Assembly (NCBI GenBank): GCA_944386695.1
Contig: CALXCB010000007.1
Span: 1 to 41,874 of the forward strand
Direction: 5' to 3'
DNA from: an uncultured Clostridia bacterium
GTDB taxonomy: Bacteria > Bacillota > Clostridia > TANB77 > CAG-508
DNA: 41,874 nucleotides
Below, piece after piece: positions 8,394-15,693 of the stretch (position 1 is its first letter; each line of letters opens with the position of its first letter). The notes under the pieces were generated by a model. The model made no database searches, was not told the DNA's origin, and saw only the letters and a program-made list of their open reading frames with translations. The translations under genes were made by a program, and so were the position numbers.

Positions 8394-9275
8394 ATGATAT
8401 CAGCAGCAATGGTAAAAGAGCTAAGAGAAAAAACAGGTGCAGGAATGATGGACTGCAAAAAAGTTTTAACAGAAGCAAATGGAGATATGGAAAAAGCAGC
8501 AGAGCTTTTACGTGAAAAAGGAATAGCAAAAGCAGCTAAAAAATCTGATAGAATAGCAGCAGAAGGGTTAGTTTTAGGATATGTATCAGAAGACAAAAAA
8601 GTAGGAGCTGTTGTTGAAGTTAACTCAGAAACAGACTTTGTTGCACAAAATGCGGAATTTAGAAGTTTTGTTGAAGAAATAGCCAAACAAGTAGCGTTAA
8701 AAAATCCTAATAGTGTTGAAGACTTATTAGAACAAGATTCAATAGAAAATCCAGGAAAAAAAGTTTCAGAAGTATTAATAGAAAAAGTATCAAAAATAGG
8801 AGAAAAATTAAGTATACGTCGTTTTACAAGATTTGAAACAACAGATGGATTAATTGAAAAATATATTCATGGTAATGGAAAAATAGCTGTTTTAGTTAAT
8901 ACAAAGAATGCTGATGATGAGTTAGCAAAAGATATTTGTATGCAAATAGCAGCAGCTAAACCAGAATTTTTAAATAGAGAAGCTGTACCTCAAGATAGAC
9001 TTGATAAAGAAATGGAGATTTTAAAAGCTCAAGCTATGAATGAAGGAAAACCAGAAGCTATAGCAGAAAAAATTGTTCAAGGAAGAATAAACAAATTCTA
9101 TAGTGAAATTTGTTTAGTAGAACAACCATTTGTAAAAGATCCAGATACAAAAATACAAGATTTATTAAAATCAAAGAATGCTGAAATAGTTGAATTTGCA
9201 AGAATAGAAACAGGAGAAGGAATCGAAAAGAAAGAAGAAAACTTTGCAGAAGAAGTTATGAAACAAATAAAATAA
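8394..9275 (+). CDS. tsf: Translation elongation factor Ts
   Basis: EF-Ts exchanges GDP for GTP on EF-Tu. The N-terminal UBA-like module reads VKELREKTGAGMMDCKKVL, followed by the GDMEKAAELLREKGIAKAAK helix. The core follows with the EF-Tu contact segment VNSETDFVAQN, where the T-D-F-V element reaches the Mg site of EF-Tu, and YIHGNGKIAVLV. Its 293 residues are normal. Some residues are varied for the family (RIETGEGIEKK at the end is standard). AAGGAGGAGATTTATT precedes the ATG. The stop is followed at once by a strong terminator. Confidence 0.98.
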   Translation: MISAAMVKELREKTGAGMMDCKKVLTEANGDMEKAAELLREKGIAKAAKKSDRIAAEGLVLGYVSEDKKVGAVVEVNSETDFVAQNAEFRSFVEEIAKQVALKNPNSVEDLLEQDSIENPGKKVSEVLIEKVSKIGEKLSIRRFTRFETTDGLIEKYIHGNGKIAVLVNTKNADDELAKDICMQIAAAKPEFLNREAVPQDRLDKEMEILKAQAMNEGKPEAIAEKIVQGRINKFYSEICLVEQPFVKDPDTKIQDLLKSKNAEIVEFARIETGEGIEKKEENFAEEVMKQIK

Positions 9276-9293
9276 TTAAAAAATAAACATTTT

Positions 9294-9345
9294 CCTCTAA
9301 TAATAATCATATAATAAAATATAAGATTATTATTGGAGGTTTTTT
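9294..9345 (+). terminator. Intrinsic terminator of tsf
   Basis: CCTCTAATAATAATC (9294-9308) pairs almost perfectly with GATTATTATTGGAGG (9325-9339), followed by six T. The GGAGG at the end of the stem is also the ribosome binding site of the next small gene. Confidence 0.85.
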
Positions 9346-9346
9346 C

Positions 9347-9562
9347 TTGAAAAATATGTTTTTTGTAATAAATAAAGAGAAAGTTTATGCTTATGTTGTT
9401 TCTATATTAACAATAGTAACATTATTTTTTATGTCATATGTATTAAGTTCAGATTTGGAAACTGTGGAGGAAACTTCCACAAATATTGAACGAAATGTGA
9501 ATAATCAAACTAATAATTTAATATCAAGCAATGTTATAACAGAAAATAATTCAAATGTATAG
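9347..9562 (+). CDS. Small single-pass membrane protein, unknown
   Basis: 71 residues: a short N-terminal segment with several charges, a hydrophobic helix at about residues 13-34, and a polar Asn/Thr/Glu-rich tail of about 35 residues outside. The start is TTG, seven bases after GGAGG. That GGAGG is the 3' arm of the tsf terminator, so translation requires the terminator to be read through and opened, or a transcript starting inside it. No family is recognised. The coding call rests on the good ribosome binding site, the coherent membrane topology and the absence of any competing frame. Confidence 0.55.
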   Translation: MKNMFFVINKEKVYAYVVSILTIVTLFFMSYVLSSDLETVEETSTNIERNVNNQTNNLISSNVITENNSNV

Positions 9563-9621
9563 GTATAATTATAAAACAAAGGGATATAATTAAATTAGAA
9601 TAAAGTTTAGAGGGGATTGAA

Positions 9622-10131
9622 ATGCCTTTTATTGGAATAGTCGCTAAAGAAAATGACAGTAATTTTATAAAAAATGAAATAATAAAAAATACTAAAACTA
9701 ATAAATTTGAAATAATAAACCTTAATAGAAAGAGCATAGAAAATGTAAAAAATATTAAATTTGATGTTTTAGTAATTCACGAAAACATAGACGGATTATT
9801 AAAATCTTCTAAGTATTTAGAGGATATTGTTAATAGATCTTGTTATGTTATTATAAATTCTGATATAAAAAATAATTTATTATTAAAAAGTTTAAGTGGT
9901 AATATTATTACATATGGTTTTAATTCAAAAGCTACTATAACAATTTCAAGTATAAAAGAAGAAAATACTATGCTTTGTATTCAAAGAGCTATACAAGGAA
10001 TAAATAAAGAGATAATAGAAGAGCAAGAAATAAATATAGAAATTGAGAAAAATAATGTAAATAAACTGTATAATGTGCTAGTAATATTTACAATATTAAG
10101 GATTTATGGCATAATTTTGAAAAAAATTTAG
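9622..10131 (+). CDS. Unknown cytosolic protein with Mur-ligase-like segment
   Basis: This 169-residue protein starts with FIGIVAKEND, and near residue 95 has NIITYGFNSKATITISSI. The second segment resembles the strand-loop that closes the central domain of Mur ligases (ITYGFN-type), but the ATP-binding P-loop and the rest of the ligase are absent. A predicted Rossmann-like pattern (FDVLVIHEN, SCYVIINSD) fits an alpha/beta fold. GAGGGGATTGAA precedes the ATG. It lies between the small membrane protein and ssb, and a promoter for ssb follows it. The family resemblance is weak evidence; the function is unknown. Confidence 0.7.
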   Translation: MPFIGIVAKENDSNFIKNEIIKNTKTNKFEIINLNRKSIENVKNIKFDVLVIHENIDGLLKSSKYLEDIVNRSCYVIINSDIKNNLLLKSLSGNIITYGFNSKATITISSIKEENTMLCIQRAIQGINKEIIEEQEINIEIEKNNVNKLYNVLVIFTILRIYGIILKKI

Positions 10132-10150
10132 AAAAAATAAACTTTTTATG

Positions 10151-10179
10151 TAGACAAATCCTAAAAAGTGTTGTATAAT
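10151..10179 (+). promoter_or_regulatory. Promoter of ssb
   Basis: TAGACA (10151-10156), 17 bases, TATAAT (10174-10179). A leader of about 70 bases ends in GGGAGGAATAAAAA before the TTG start. Confidence 0.65.
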
Positions 10180-10252
10180 AAGAAATATGAGATTTGTGAC
10201 AGTAAAGATAAAGGGCACTCTAGATAAATCAAAAAATAGGGAGGAATAAAAA

Positions 10253-10987
10253 TTGGATACAAATTATTTAGAAAACAACTACTTAACATTAGTAGGAAGG
10301 GTAACATCTGAAAAGCAATTTAGTCATGAAATTTATGGAGAGAGATTTTACACTTTTGATCTTTCAATACCACGTTTAAGTGGAAACGCAGATATCATCC
10401 CAGTAACAGTATCAGAAAGACTAATAAATGATGATATGATGAAGTTAGAGACAAAACTATTAATAAAAGGTCAATTTAGATCTTATAACAGCTATGAGAA
10501 TGAAAAAAACAGATTAATACTTACAGTATTTGCTAAAGATATTGAAGAATTAGAAGATAAGCAAGAAGCTGAAGTTGATGAGGAAGGAAATCCTTTACCA
10601 GTAAATGATTTTGTAAAAAAAGATACAATAACAAATGAGGTTGTATTAATAGGATATATCTGTAAAAAACCAATTTATAGACAAACACCATTTGGAAGAG
10701 AAATAGCAGATTTATTATTAGCAGTAAATAGAGCTTACAATAAATCAGATTATATTCCATCAATAGCATGGGGAAGAAACGCAAGATTCTGTCAAAATCT
10801 AGAAGTTGGTACAGAAGTAAAAGTAGTAGGAAGAATTCAATCTAGAAACTATGAAAAGAAATATGAAGATGGAACAGTTGTAAAAAAAGTAGCATATGAA
10901 GTTTCAATTGGAAGTTTAGAAGTAATCAAAGAAGCAGAAAATAAAGAAAATGATAGTGAAGTAGCAGTAGAAGAAAAAGCTATGTAA
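10253..10987 (+). CDS. ssb: Single-stranded DNA-binding protein with two OB folds
   Basis: The 244 residues hold two SSB-type OB domains in tandem. Domain 1 (about 8-100) reads YLTLVGRVTSEKQFSHE, FYTFDLSIPRLSG, then PVTVSERL. Domain 2 (about 127-225) reads NEVVLIGYICKKPIYRQTPF, ADLLLAVNRAYNKSDYIPSI, AWGRNA and VKVVGRIQSRNYEKKYEDG. The second is the more canonical. The tail is acidic (NDSEVAVEEKAM) but does not end in the usual DDDIPF-type tip that recruits partner proteins. Usual bacterial SSB has one OB per chain and acts as a tetramer; a two-OB chain would act as a dimer. The start is TTG after GGGAGG. It has its own promoter and is not next to rpsF/rpsR. Confidence 0.9.
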   Translation: MDTNYLENNYLTLVGRVTSEKQFSHEIYGERFYTFDLSIPRLSGNADIIPVTVSERLINDDMMKLETKLLIKGQFRSYNSYENEKNRLILTVFAKDIEELEDKQEAEVDEEGNPLPVNDFVKKDTITNEVVLIGYICKKPIYRQTPFGREIADLLLAVNRAYNKSDYIPSIAWGRNARFCQNLEVGTEVKVVGRIQSRNYEKKYEDGTVVKKVAYEVSIGSLEVIKEAENKENDSEVAVEEKAM

Positions 10988-10991
10988 TGAA

Positions 10992-11026
10992 GTACCCAAA
11001 TATTACATTAAGTAATATTTGGGTAC
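10992..11026 (+). terminator. Perfect hairpin after ssb
   Basis: GTACCCAAATATTAC (10992-11006) pairs exactly with GTAATATTTGGGTAC (11012-11026). No U-run follows, so it may stabilise the 3' end or act as a weak terminator. Confidence 0.55.
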
Positions 11027-11052
11027 GATCTAATTAAATTATAAATTAATAC

Positions 11053-11082
11053 TTGACAACCCCTATATTAATAGAGTATAAT
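11053..11082 (+). promoter_or_regulatory. Promoter of rpsU
   Basis: TTGACA (11053-11058), 18 bases, TATAAT (11077-11082): both hexamers are perfect consensus. Confidence 0.8.
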
Positions 11083-11094
11083 ATAAAAGTATAT

Positions 11095-11173
11095 TGGGCG
11101 AAAGGTAAGAATGATAACCGATTAGAGAGGATCCCACATACAGTTATGTATGACCGGAAGGGGGGAATAAATA
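11095..11173 (+). promoter_or_regulatory. Structured 5' leader of rpsU
   Basis: This GC-richer leader contains the hairpin CATACA (11137-11142)/TGTATG (11147-11152) with a four-base loop. A GGT...AACC pair lies near 11104-11119, and CCG near 11118 can pair with CGG near 11155. ATCCC just before the hairpin can pair with the G-run of the ribosome binding site (about 11157-11166). That would let the leader hide the start, a possible translational control by S21 or another ligand; this is inference from the fold. Confidence 0.45.
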
Positions 11174-11344
11174 ATGTCAGAAATAAAAGTTAATAATGGT
11201 AATATAGAAGATGCTTTAAAAAGATTTAAAAGACAATGTGCAAGAAATGGCGTACTTCAAGAAGTTCGTAAAAGAGAGCATTATGAAAAACCTAGTGTAA
11301 AGAGAAAGAAAAAGTCAGAAGCAGCTAGAAAAAGAAAATATTAA
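11174..11344 (+). CDS. rpsU: 30S ribosomal protein S21
   Basis: Only 56 residues, the normal size for S21. It opens [20 protein letters not shown], followed by [20 protein letters not shown], and ends in a very basic tail rich in Lys and Arg. S21 sits near the 3' end of 16S rRNA on the platform, where it helps mRNA pairing during initiation. GGAAGGGGGGAATAAATA precedes the ATG, an unusually G-rich ribosome binding site. It has a consensus promoter, a folded leader and a strong terminator, so it is a single-gene transcription unit. Confidence 0.96.
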   Translation: MSEIKVNNGNIEDALKRFKRQCARNGVLQEVRKREHYEKPSVKRKKKSEAARKRKY

Positions 11345-11370
11345 AATAAAATTTAATATAAAATTAAAAA

Positions 11371-11422
11371 GGATAATTCATTTTTCAAGAAAATATCTTG
11401 AAAAATGTAATTGTCCTTTTTT
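11371..11422 (+). terminator. Intrinsic terminator of rpsU
   Basis: A long stem running from GGATAATTCATTTTTCAAGA (11371-11390) to TCTTGAAAAATG...TTGTCC (about 11396-11416), then TTTTTT. Confidence 0.85.
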
Positions 11423-11438
11423 CTTAAATACATAACAC

Positions 11439-11468
11439 TTGAATAATAAATAAAATTTGTAGTATAAT
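11439..11468 (+). promoter_or_regulatory. Promoter of the M16 peptidase pair
   Basis: TTGAAT (11439-11444), 18 bases, TATAAT (11463-11468). Confidence 0.6.
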
Positions 11469-11499
11469 AAATAATATTAAAATAGAGAGGAATGAGAAA

Positions 11500-12786
11500 A
11501 TGAAATATCAAAAACAAGAAATTAAAAAAGGTATAAAATTACATCTTATAAATACAGATAAATTTAAAACAAATTTAATAGCAATATTTTTAACAACTCC
11601 GCTAAGTAGAGAGTATGTTACATTTAATGCAATTTTATCTGCTGTGCTTAGGCGAGGATCAAAAACTATGCCAAGCCAAGAAGAAATAAGTAAAGTTTTA
11701 GAAGGAATGTATGGAGCAGCTTTTGACTGTGGAATAAATAAAACAGGAGATAATCATATATTAAAATTTTATTTAGAAAGTGTAAATGACAAATTTCTTC
11801 CAGATGATGGTGAAAATATGTTAAAACTTAGTATAGAAAAGTTAGCAGATATAGTATTTAATCCATACTTAGAAGATGGAACTTTCTCATCAGAATATCT
11901 AGAGCAAGAAAAAGAAAATATGAGACAACGAATAAATGCAAGAGTAGACAATAAGGCAGGTTATGCTAAACTAAGATGTGTACAAGAGATGTATCAAAAT
12001 GAGCCAGCAGGATTATATAGATTTGGGTATGTAGAAGATTTACCAGCGATTAATAAAGAAAATTTATATGAATATTATAAAAAACTTTTAAAAGAATGTA
12101 AAATTGATATATTTGTCTCTGGAGAAATTGAAAAAGATGAATGTATGAAGATTATTGAAGAAAATGAAAATATAAAACAATTAGAAGAAAGAACAGCAAA
12201 TTATATTGTAAATGATATTGAGACAAAAGTAAAAAAAGAAGAAAAAATAGTAACAGAAAGTTTAGATGTAACTCAAGGAAAATTGGTAATTGGTTGTGAT
12301 ATTTTATTTAATGATAAAGATCTAGAAGATAAAAATTTAAAATATCAAGCAATGTTATATAATAGTTTACTAGGAGGAAGTGCGAATTCAAAATTATTCC
12401 AAAATGTAAGAGAAAAAGCAAGTCTTGCATATACGGTAAGTTCAAATTATGTACGATACAAAAGCAATATATTTATAAATGCAGGAATAGAGATTGATGA
12501 TTTTGAAAAAGCTGTAAATATAATAAAAGAGCAGATGGAAAGCCTAAGAAAAGGGGACTTTACGGAAGAAGAAATAGAAAATGAGAAAAAGGGAATAACA
12601 TCACAAATAAAAATGATAGAAGATGAACAAGATACAGAAATAATTTATTTCTTAGGTCAAGAGATAACAAATTCAAATGTAGGAATAGAAGAATATAAAC
12701 AAGGAATAGAACAAGTAACAAAAGAACAAATAGTAAATATTGCATCAAAAGTAAATATAAACACAATATATTTTTTAAGAAATTAG
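11500..12786 (+). CDS. M16-family peptidase homologue without zinc site (YfmF-like)
   Basis: This 428-residue protein has the two-lobed M16B fold: an N-terminal half with LSREYVTFNAILSAVLRRGS and EGMYGAAFDCGINKTG, and a C-terminal half with QAMLYNSLLGGSANSKLFQNV and REKASLAYTVSSNYV. The HXXEH zinc motif expected near residue 50 is absent, so this is the non-catalytic partner. M16B proteins work as an active/inactive pair, and the next gene supplies the active chain. The order matches the YmfF/YmfH (YfmF/YfmH) pair of Bacillota, which has been linked to EF-P modification. GAGAGGAATGAGAAA precedes the ATG. The next gene starts nine bases after the stop. Confidence 0.88.
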   Translation: MKYQKQEIKKGIKLHLINTDKFKTNLIAIFLTTPLSREYVTFNAILSAVLRRGSKTMPSQEEISKVLEGMYGAAFDCGINKTGDNHILKFYLESVNDKFLPDDGENMLKLSIEKLADIVFNPYLEDGTFSSEYLEQEKENMRQRINARVDNKAGYAKLRCVQEMYQNEPAGLYRFGYVEDLPAINKENLYEYYKKLLKECKIDIFVSGEIEKDECMKIIEENENIKQLEERTANYIVNDIETKVKKEEKIVTESLDVTQGKLVIGCDILFNDKDLEDKNLKYQAMLYNSLLGGSANSKLFQNVREKASLAYTVSSNYVRYKSNIFINAGIEIDDFEKAVNIIKEQMESLRKGDFTEEEIENEKKGITSQIKMIEDEQDTEIIYFLGQEITNSNVGIEEYKQGIEQVTKEQIVNIASKVNINTIYFLRN

Positions 12787-12795
12787 GAGGAGAGT

Positions 12796-14064
12796 ATGCA
12801 AACAATATATAATTCAAAAGTAAAGGAAACTGTATATATAGATAAACTAAAAAATGGACTTACAGTTATGATAATTCCTAAACCAGGAATACAAAAAAAG
12901 TATATAATATGGGGAACTCGTTATGGTTCTAATGATAATAAATTTATAGTGCCAGGAGAAGATACTGTAACTGAAGTTCCAAAAGGAGTAGCACATTTCT
13001 TAGAACACAAAATGTTTGAACAGGAAAATGGGAAAAATAGTTTAGATGTTTTAACATCTATTGGAGTATCGGCAAATGCATATACTACAAATGACCATAC
13101 AGCATATCTTTATGAATGCACAGATAATTTTTATGAGGCATTAGACGAATTTATGGATTATGTTCAACATCCTTATTTTACAGACGAAAATGTTGAAAAA
13201 GAAAAAGGGATAATTGGTCAAGAAATAAAAATGTATGATGATTATCCAGAGTGGAGAGTGTATTTAAATGCATTAGAGGCTATGTATCAAAATAATCCAG
13301 TAAAATTAGATATTACAGGAACAGTAGAGACAATAAGTAATATAGATAAAAATATTTTATATAAATGTTATAATACATTTTATAATCCATCAAATATGTG
13401 CTTAGTAGTTAGTGGGGATTTTGTGCCAGAAGAATTGATAAATGAAATAAAGAAAAGGTTAATTGAAAAGCATCAAAATGGAGAAATAAGACGAATATAT
13501 GAAGAAGAGCCAGAAACTATTGTAAAGAAAAAAATTGAAACAAAAATGAATATAAGTAAACCAATATTTACAATAGGAATAAAAGAAAAAACTCCAACAC
13601 AAAAAGAAAAAGTGAAAATTCATATAACAGTAGAAATATTGTTAAATATGCTATTGGGAGAAAGTTCAGATTTATATAAAGATTTATATAAAAATGGTAA
13701 TTTATCTGCAATGCCAAATTTATCATATGAGTTTGGAGATAATTATGCTCATATATTAATTTCTGAAAGTGCAAATAATCCAGAGGAAGTTTATGAAAAA
13801 ACAAAACAAAAAATAAAGGAATTTAAGCAAAATGGTTTAAATGTCCAAGATTTTGAAAGAACAAAAAAAATGATATATGGTGCATATATAAAAGAGTATA
13901 ATGATGTAACAAGTATTGCTAGAATGTTTTTATCAGATTTCATGAAAGAGATAAATAGTTTTGATTATTTAGAAGAAATTGAAAATATAGATATCTCTTT
14001 TGCAACACAAATTTTTAATGATAATTTTCAAGAAGATAAAATGGTGCTTTCTGTTGTAATTTAA
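12796..14064 (+). CDS. M16-family zinc peptidase, catalytic partner (YfmH-like)
   Basis: This 422-residue protein carries the inverted zinc motif HFLEH in GVAHFLEHKMFEQ near residue 72. The downstream glutamate is in EKEKGIIGQEIKMYDD near residue 145, the third zinc ligand region. SANAYTTNDHTAYLY and FYNPSNMCLVVSGDF are typical of the family. It cleaves peptides inside a clamshell formed with its inactive partner; the substrate is unknown here. The start ATG follows AGGAGGAGAGT, nine bases after the preceding stop, so the two genes form one operon. In Bacillota this pair is annotated as EF-P 5-aminopentanol modification-associated. Confidence 0.92.
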   Translation: MQTIYNSKVKETVYIDKLKNGLTVMIIPKPGIQKKYIIWGTRYGSNDNKFIVPGEDTVTEVPKGVAHFLEHKMFEQENGKNSLDVLTSIGVSANAYTTNDHTAYLYECTDNFYEALDEFMDYVQHPYFTDENVEKEKGIIGQEIKMYDDYPEWRVYLNALEAMYQNNPVKLDITGTVETISNIDKNILYKCYNTFYNPSNMCLVVSGDFVPEELINEIKKRLIEKHQNGEIRRIYEEEPETIVKKKIETKMNISKPIFTIGIKEKTPTQKEKVKIHITVEILLNMLLGESSDLYKDLYKNGNLSAMPNLSYEFGDNYAHILISESANNPEEVYEKTKQKIKEFKQNGLNVQDFERTKKMIYGAYIKEYNDVTSIARMFLSDFMKEINSFDYLEEIENIDISFATQIFNDNFQEDKMVLSVVI

Positions 14065-14147
14065 TTAAAAATGTCGAGAACTATCAAATAATAAAAAACT
14101 TAGTAAAATAAAGGGTTACGAAAAATTTTAAAACTATGCAAAATCAC

Positions 14148-14176
14148 TTGACTATGGTAAAATAATGTGATAATTT
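14148..14176 (+). promoter_or_regulatory. Possible promoter of the Spo0E-like gene
   Basis: TTGACT (14148-14153), 17 bases, then TAATTT (14171-14176) preceded by TGA, a weak -10 rescued by an extended element. A TGTCGAG at about 14072, one base off a Spo0A box, lies upstream. Confidence 0.4.
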
Positions 14177-14237
14177 AGTAACATATGTAAGAGAAAAAAG
14201 AAAAAATAAATTTTATGACTTAAAGGAGCGATGGCAA

Positions 14238-14378
14238 ATGTTGAATGATGAAATTTGTAAATTAAGAGATGAATTAAACAGAAGCATAGAAGAAGGCAAA
14301 GATTATGCTATAATATATGATTTAAGCGTAAAATTAGATGAACTAATAGCAGAATTTTATAGAATTAAGACTAGTTAA
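14238..14378 (+). CDS. Spo0E-family aspartyl-phosphate phosphatase
   Basis: A 46-residue protein: MLNDEICKLRDELNRSIEEG, then YAIIYDLSVKLDELIAEFYR. It has the length and helical-hairpin shape of Spo0E-like phosphatases and their signature SxxxD (here LSVKLDELI). In Bacillus these proteins remove phosphate from Spo0A-P and so hold back sporulation. AAAGGAG ends about nine bases before the ATG. A second ATG at 14231 with the same ribosome binding site would give only five codons. The gene ends just before a strong terminator. The family call is good for so short a protein, because the SxxxD motif sits in the right helix. Confidence 0.85.
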   Translation: MLNDEICKLRDELNRSIEEGKDYAIIYDLSVKLDELIAEFYRIKTS

Positions 14379-14380
14379 AT

Positions 14381-14430
14381 AAAATATACCTAAATTATTG
14401 GACAACTGTTTGATAATTTAGGTATATTTT
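14381..14430 (+). terminator. Intrinsic terminator after the Spo0E-like gene
   Basis: AAAATATACCTAAATTAT (14381-14398) pairs perfectly over 18 bases with 14413-14430, and the 3' arm ends in TTTT. The loop contains GACAACTGTTT, which is repeated just downstream at 14437-14447. Confidence 0.8.
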
Positions 14431-14492
14431 ATGTTTGACAACTGTTTATATAAAATATTTTATAATTGGAGAGAAAATTATGTAAATAAAAC

Positions 14493-14521
14493 TTGCAAAA
14501 TGTTGAGAATTATGGTATAAT
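14493..14521 (+). promoter_or_regulatory. Promoter of the M23 peptidase gene
   Basis: TTGCAA (14493-14498), 17 bases, TATAAT (14516-14521). Transcription would start near 14528, so the protein cannot begin at the TTG at 14493. Confidence 0.7.
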
Positions 14522-14558
14522 AAGACACAATTTCGCTAAAAATATAACTAGAAGGAGA

Positions 14559-15551
14559 GTGAATATTATTTTAAAACCAAAATTTTCGCATTATACAAAA
14601 GATTTAGCAAAGATTGTTATAATTGCAATAATTACAGGGTTTTTATTAATTTTAGCGAGTATTTTTATAAAATATGAACCAGGATATGAAGTAACAATTG
14701 CAGCAAAAAAACTAGGATATATAGAAAATGTAAGTGAATTTGAAAAACTAATAGAAGAAAATGTTATAAATCAAAAAGGAACAAATATAGCAAATGTAGA
14801 ATTAACAGACCAACCAGTTTATAAAAAAGTTTTAGTAGAAAGGAATATGTATTTAAATGATCAAGACATAATAGATGAAATAAAGGAAAATAATGTTATA
14901 ATAACTTATAAGTATTATGAAGTTTCTCTAAATGATGAAATAAGAGCAAATGTGGATACCTTAGAAGATGCAGAAGAAGTAGTAAATACAATAAAGGAAG
15001 AATTTGACGGAGATGGATTAGATTTAGATCTTCAGATTAATGAATATTACACAGAAAATATAGAAGATTTAAATACAGAAACAGTAGAGGTTGCATCAAC
15101 AGCTGTTGAAACAGCAGCCGAAGAAGTAAAAGAAGAAAAAGAGAAGAATGAAGCCTTAGCTATAATAAATGATATAAAATTATCTGTTCTTCCAGTAACA
15201 GGGAGAATAACATCAAGATATGGAGTGGCAAGTTCTATAAGGCGTTCAGCTCATACAGGTTTAGATATAGCATGTACACAAGGAACAGACATAAAAGCTA
15301 TATCAGCAGGTACAGTAACATTTTCAAATTATAAAGGATCTTATGGTAATTTAGTAAAAATAGATCATGGAAATGGAGTAGAAACTTGGTATGGGCATTG
15401 TAGCAAATTATATGTTGATGTAGGAACTAAAGTAGCGGCAGGTGATGTAATTGCAGCAGTTGGCTCGACAGGAAATTCAACAGGACCACACTTACATTTT
15501 GAAATAAGAATAAATGGGAAAACTGTAGATCCACAAAATTATGTATATTAA
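14559..15551 (+). CDS. M23 zinc peptidase with membrane anchor (SpoIIQ-like layout)
   Basis: Order: a basic N-terminus, one membrane helix (IVIIAIITGFLLILASIFI), a domain of about 170 residues that includes an EAAxE-like acidic linker, then an M23 domain. The M23 part shows GRITSRYGV, SAHTGLDIACTQGTDIKA, WYGHCSKLYV, and GPHLHFEIRING; the HTGLD and HLHFE ligands are intact, so it should be an active endopeptidase. The single anchor plus M23 resembles SpoIIQ, but general cell-wall roles are equally possible. The start is uncertain: GTG 14559 has the GGAG almost touching it, while ATT codons at 14565 and 14568 have better spacing. The frame is open upstream to 14493, but a promoter lies there. 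Confidence 0.88.
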   Translation: MNIILKPKFSHYTKDLAKIVIIAIITGFLLILASIFIKYEPGYEVTIAAKKLGYIENVSEFEKLIEENVINQKGTNIANVELTDQPVYKKVLVERNMYLNDQDIIDEIKENNVIITYKYYEVSLNDEIRANVDTLEDAEEVVNTIKEEFDGDGLDLDLQINEYYTENIEDLNTETVEVASTAVETAAEEVKEEKEKNEALAIINDIKLSVLPVTGRITSRYGVASSIRRSAHTGLDIACTQGTDIKAISAGTVTFSNYKGSYGNLVKIDHGNGVETWYGHCSKLYVDVGTKVAAGDVIAAVGSTGNSTGPHLHFEIRINGKTVDPQNYVY

Positions 15552-15563
15552 ATTAAAAGTAAC

Positions 15564-15599
15564 AGATAGTAAGAAGAAAAATCTTTTTACTATCTTTTT
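15564..15599 (+). terminator. Intrinsic terminator after the M23 gene
   Basis: AGATAGTAA (15564-15572) pairs with TTACTATCT (15587-15595) and leads into TTTTT. Confidence 0.75.
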
Positions 15600-15607
15600 C
15601 AAATATA

Positions 15608-15636
15608 TTTACAAATAAAATTTTTAAATATATAAT
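15608..15636 (+). promoter_or_regulatory. Promoter of the thymidylate kinase gene
   Basis: TTTACA (15608-15613), 17 bases, TATAAT (15631-15636). Confidence 0.6.
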
Positions 15637-15693
15637 TTAGCAAGTGAAGATTGAGTTTTTGATTGATCTTAAATGAAAGGAAGGATCGTAAAA

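Noticed and set aside
10992..11026. The perfect hairpin after ssb as an operator for rpsU
   Set aside because: It lies 27 bases upstream of the rpsU -35 and ends ssb; a 3'-end stem is the simpler reading, though the missing U-run leaves doubt.
14231..14248. ATG at 14231 as the start of the Spo0E-like gene
   Set aside because: It is in another frame and stops after five codons.
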